A stretch of 8,443 bases of DNA from NCBI GenBank assembly GCA_023439605.1, contig JAEXNS010000357.1, forward strand, positions 1 to 8,443, written 5' to 3'. This document shows positions 7,010 to 8,443 of this stretch, piece by piece. Each line of letters opens with the position of its first letter. Within the stretch, counting starts at the first letter, position 1. Under the pieces are notes generated by a model that saw only the letters and a list, made by a program, of their open reading frames with translations, ran no database searches and was not told the DNA's origin. The stretch is from Bacillota bacterium (GTDB lineage: Bacteria > Bacillota > Clostridia > Oscillospirales > Ruminococcaceae). The translations under genes and the position numbers were made by a program.

Positions 7010-7112
7010 AATTATAAATCTATATTTTAACTAATTATAATAAATTTATATCAAGAATTTATTATAATTATAAACTTATATTTTGTATAATTATGATGTA
7101 AATTTATATATC
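7010..7112 (+). repeat. Imperfect tandem duplication in the fhs leader
   Basis: Two related units lie at 7010-7052 (43 bases) and 7066-7112 (47 bases). Each reads AATTATAAA, two variable pyrimidines, TATATTTT, three variable bases, TAATTAT, a short variable gap, then AAATTTATAT and a final C. The first 19 bases match at 17 positions, and the later blocks match apart from small insertions in the second unit (GT and an extra AT). The copies are 56 bases apart. Both are upstream of the fhs ribosome binding site (GGAGGT, 7117-7122). The extreme AT content raises the chance of coincidence, but the ordered blocks suggest a real duplication. Confidence 0.6.
7032..7070 (+). repeat. Perfect 15-bp inverted repeat in the fhs leader
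   Basis: TAATTATAATAAATT at 7032-7046 is exactly complementary to 7056-7070 across a 9-base loop (7047-7055). The stem has no G or C, and no T-run follows directly, so it is a weak hairpin rather than a normal terminator. It straddles the junction of the two tandem units. Possible roles are a protein-binding palindrome or an mRNA stability element. I see no known riboswitch or T-box motif here. Confidence 0.55.
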
Positions 7113-7127
7113 TTTTGGAGGTAATTC

Positions 7128-8443
7128 ATGCTTACAGATATTGAAATAGCACAACAAGCTAAAATCAAGAGAATTTATGAAATAGCAGAAAAATTAGGGC
7201 TAGAAGATGATGATATAGAGCCTTATGGACATTATAAAGCAAAGCTTTCCGAAAAACTTTCAGAAAAAATTAAAGATAAAGTTGATGGAAAACTTATACT
7301 TGTAACTGCAATAAATCCTACTCCTGCAGGAGAGGGTAAAACAACAGTCAGTGTTGGATTAACTCAAGCTATGAATAGGATAGGTAAAAATACTGTACTT
7401 GCTTTAAGAGAACCTTCACTAGGTCCTGTTTTTGGTGTTAAAGGTGGTGCCGCTGGTGGTGGTTATTCACAGGTTGTACCTATGGAAGATATAAATTTGC
7501 ATTTTACAGGGGATATGCATGCTATTACTGCGGCAAATAATCTTTTATGTGCTATTTTAGATAATCATATTCATCAGGGAAATGAGTTGAATATAGATCA
7601 GCGTAAAATAATGTTTAAGCGTTGCATGGATATGAATGATAGAGCTTTGAGAGATATAGTTATAGGTCTCGGTGGTAAGATAAATGGAGTGCCTAGAGAA
7701 GATGGTTTTCAAATTACAGTTGCATCTGAGATAATGGCTATTTTATGTCTTTCAGAAGATATAGAAGATTTGAAAAAACGTATAGGAAACATTCTTGTTG
7801 CATATGATATTTATGGAAAAGCAATTTATGCGAGGGATTTAAATATACAAGGTGCTATGACCGCTTTACTTAAAGAAGCTTTAAAACCAAACTTAGTTCA
7901 AACTTTAGAAAATAATCCAGTATTAATTCATGGTGGACCTTTTGCAAATATTGCACATGGTTGTAACTCAGTTAGAGCAACAAAAATGGCCTTGAAATTG
8001 GGCGATTACTGTGTAACAGAAGCTGGTTTTGGTTCTGATTTGGGAGCGGAAAAATTCTTTGATATAAAGTGTCGTTTTGCAAATTTAAAACCGTCTTGCG
8101 TTGTTTTAGTAGCAACTATTAGGGCTTTAAAATATAATGGCGGAGTTTTAAAAAGTGATTTATCAACTGAAAACGTTGAAGCTTTGAAAAAAGGAATTAT
8201 AAATTTAAAAGTACATATAGAAAATATGAATAAATTTGGATTGCCTGTAGTAGTTGCTATAAATAAGTTTCATACAGATACACAAGAAGAAATAAAATGT
8301 ATAGAGGATTTTTGCAATGCAATGAATGTAGAGGTTTCATTAACTGAAATTTTTTCAAAAGGTGGTCAAGGCGGCGTTGATTTAGCTGAAAAAGTTTGTA
8401 AGACTATAGATAAAAATAATAGTGAATTTAAACACTTGTATAG
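7128..8443 (+). CDS. fhs: Formate-tetrahydrofolate ligase (10-formyl-THF synthetase), 3'-truncated by window edge
   Basis: The frame is open from ATG at 7128 to the right edge, giving 438 of the usual roughly 555 residues. The enzyme joins formate to tetrahydrofolate using ATP to make 10-formyl-THF. This is a step of the Wood-Ljungdahl methyl branch and, in non-acetogens, of purine, serine and formate one-carbon metabolism. The P-loop is TPAGEGKT at residues 65-72. The two family signatures are VKGGAAGGGY (104-113) and VATIRALKYNGG (328-339). HGGPFANIAHGCNS (268-281) and TEAGFGSDLGAEKF (297-310) are also characteristic. GGAGGT at 7117-7122 supports the start. It has its own promoter and a long AT-rich leader. 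Its presence fits an anaerobic Clostridia-type host but does not by itself prove acetogenesis. Confidence 0.98.
   Translation, partial: MLTDIEIAQQAKIKRIYEIAEKLGLEDDDIEPYGHYKAKLSEKLSEKIKDKVDGKLILVTAINPTPAGEGKTTVSVGLTQAMNRIGKNTVLALREPSLGPVFGVKGGAAGGGYSQVVPMEDINLHFTGDMHAITAANNLLCAILDNHIHQGNELNIDQRKIMFKRCMDMNDRALRDIVIGLGGKINGVPREDGFQITVASEIMAILCLSEDIEDLKKRIGNILVAYDIYGKAIYARDLNIQGAMTALLKEALKPNLVQTLENNPVLIHGGPFANIAHGCNSVRATKMALKLGDYCVTEAGFGSDLGAEKFFDIKCRFANLKPSCVVLVATIRALKYNGGVLKSDLSTENVEALKKGIINLKVHIENMNKFGLPVVVAINKFHTDTQEEIKCIEDFCNAMNVEVSLTEIFSKGGQGGVDLAEKVCKTIDKNNSEFKHLY

Noticed and set aside
6891..7127. Attachment site, insertion-sequence end or small gene between the NACHT gene and fhs
   Set aside because: No direct repeat shared with the left boundary, no tRNA fragment and no transposase were seen. 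The repeats present are local to the fhs leader.

Overview
The window looks like a piece of chromosome from a low-GC anaerobic Bacillota (Clostridia or Tissierellia type; the genus cannot be read from it). The evidence is the gene order rpsK-rpsD-rpoA-rplQ, strong AGGAGG-type ribosome binding sites, the AT-rich sequence, a zinc-free form of S4, and a formate-tetrahydrofolate ligase gene (fhs). All real genes are on the + strand.

Bases 1-2361 are the end of the ribosomal alpha operon: a 5'-truncated rpsK (S11), then rpsD (S4), rpoA (RNA polymerase alpha) and rplQ (L17). An imperfect hairpin lies between rpsD and rpoA. A strong intrinsic terminator follows rplQ at about 2371-2400, and an outer stem extends it back over the rplQ stop codon.

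Bases 2410-6890 hold one self-contained transcription unit and the most interesting object here. It has its own sigma-A-type promoter (TTGAGT, 17 bp, TATAAT), a short leader, an unusual G-rich ribosome binding site, a single 1425-residue gene, and a terminator that begins one base after the stop codon. The protein joins three parts: an N-terminal calcineurin-like metallophosphoesterase with every metal-binding motif present; a central NACHT-type STAND NTPase (GDAGSGKT Walker A, IFDGLDE Walker B, and the F-x-H..F-x-EYF..A motif of the winged-helix region); and about 850 residues of apparently alpha-helical sequence. This effector-NTPase-sensor layout is that of bacterial NLR-like antiphage proteins (Avs and bNACHT classes). 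A defence role is inferred from architecture and context, not shown. The gene is visibly more AT-rich than its housekeeping neighbours and sits alone between two core loci, as expected for an acquired cargo gene.

Bases 6891-7127 are a non-coding region with a good promoter for fhs (TTGATT, 17 bp, TATAAT with an extended -10) and a leader of about 140 nt. The leader contains a 43-47 bp imperfect tandem duplication and a perfect 15-bp AT-only inverted repeat. From 7128 to the right edge is the 5' part (438 codons) of fhs, an enzyme of one-carbon folate metabolism. No tRNA, rRNA, CRISPR array, insertion sequence, integrase or recognisable attachment site was seen.
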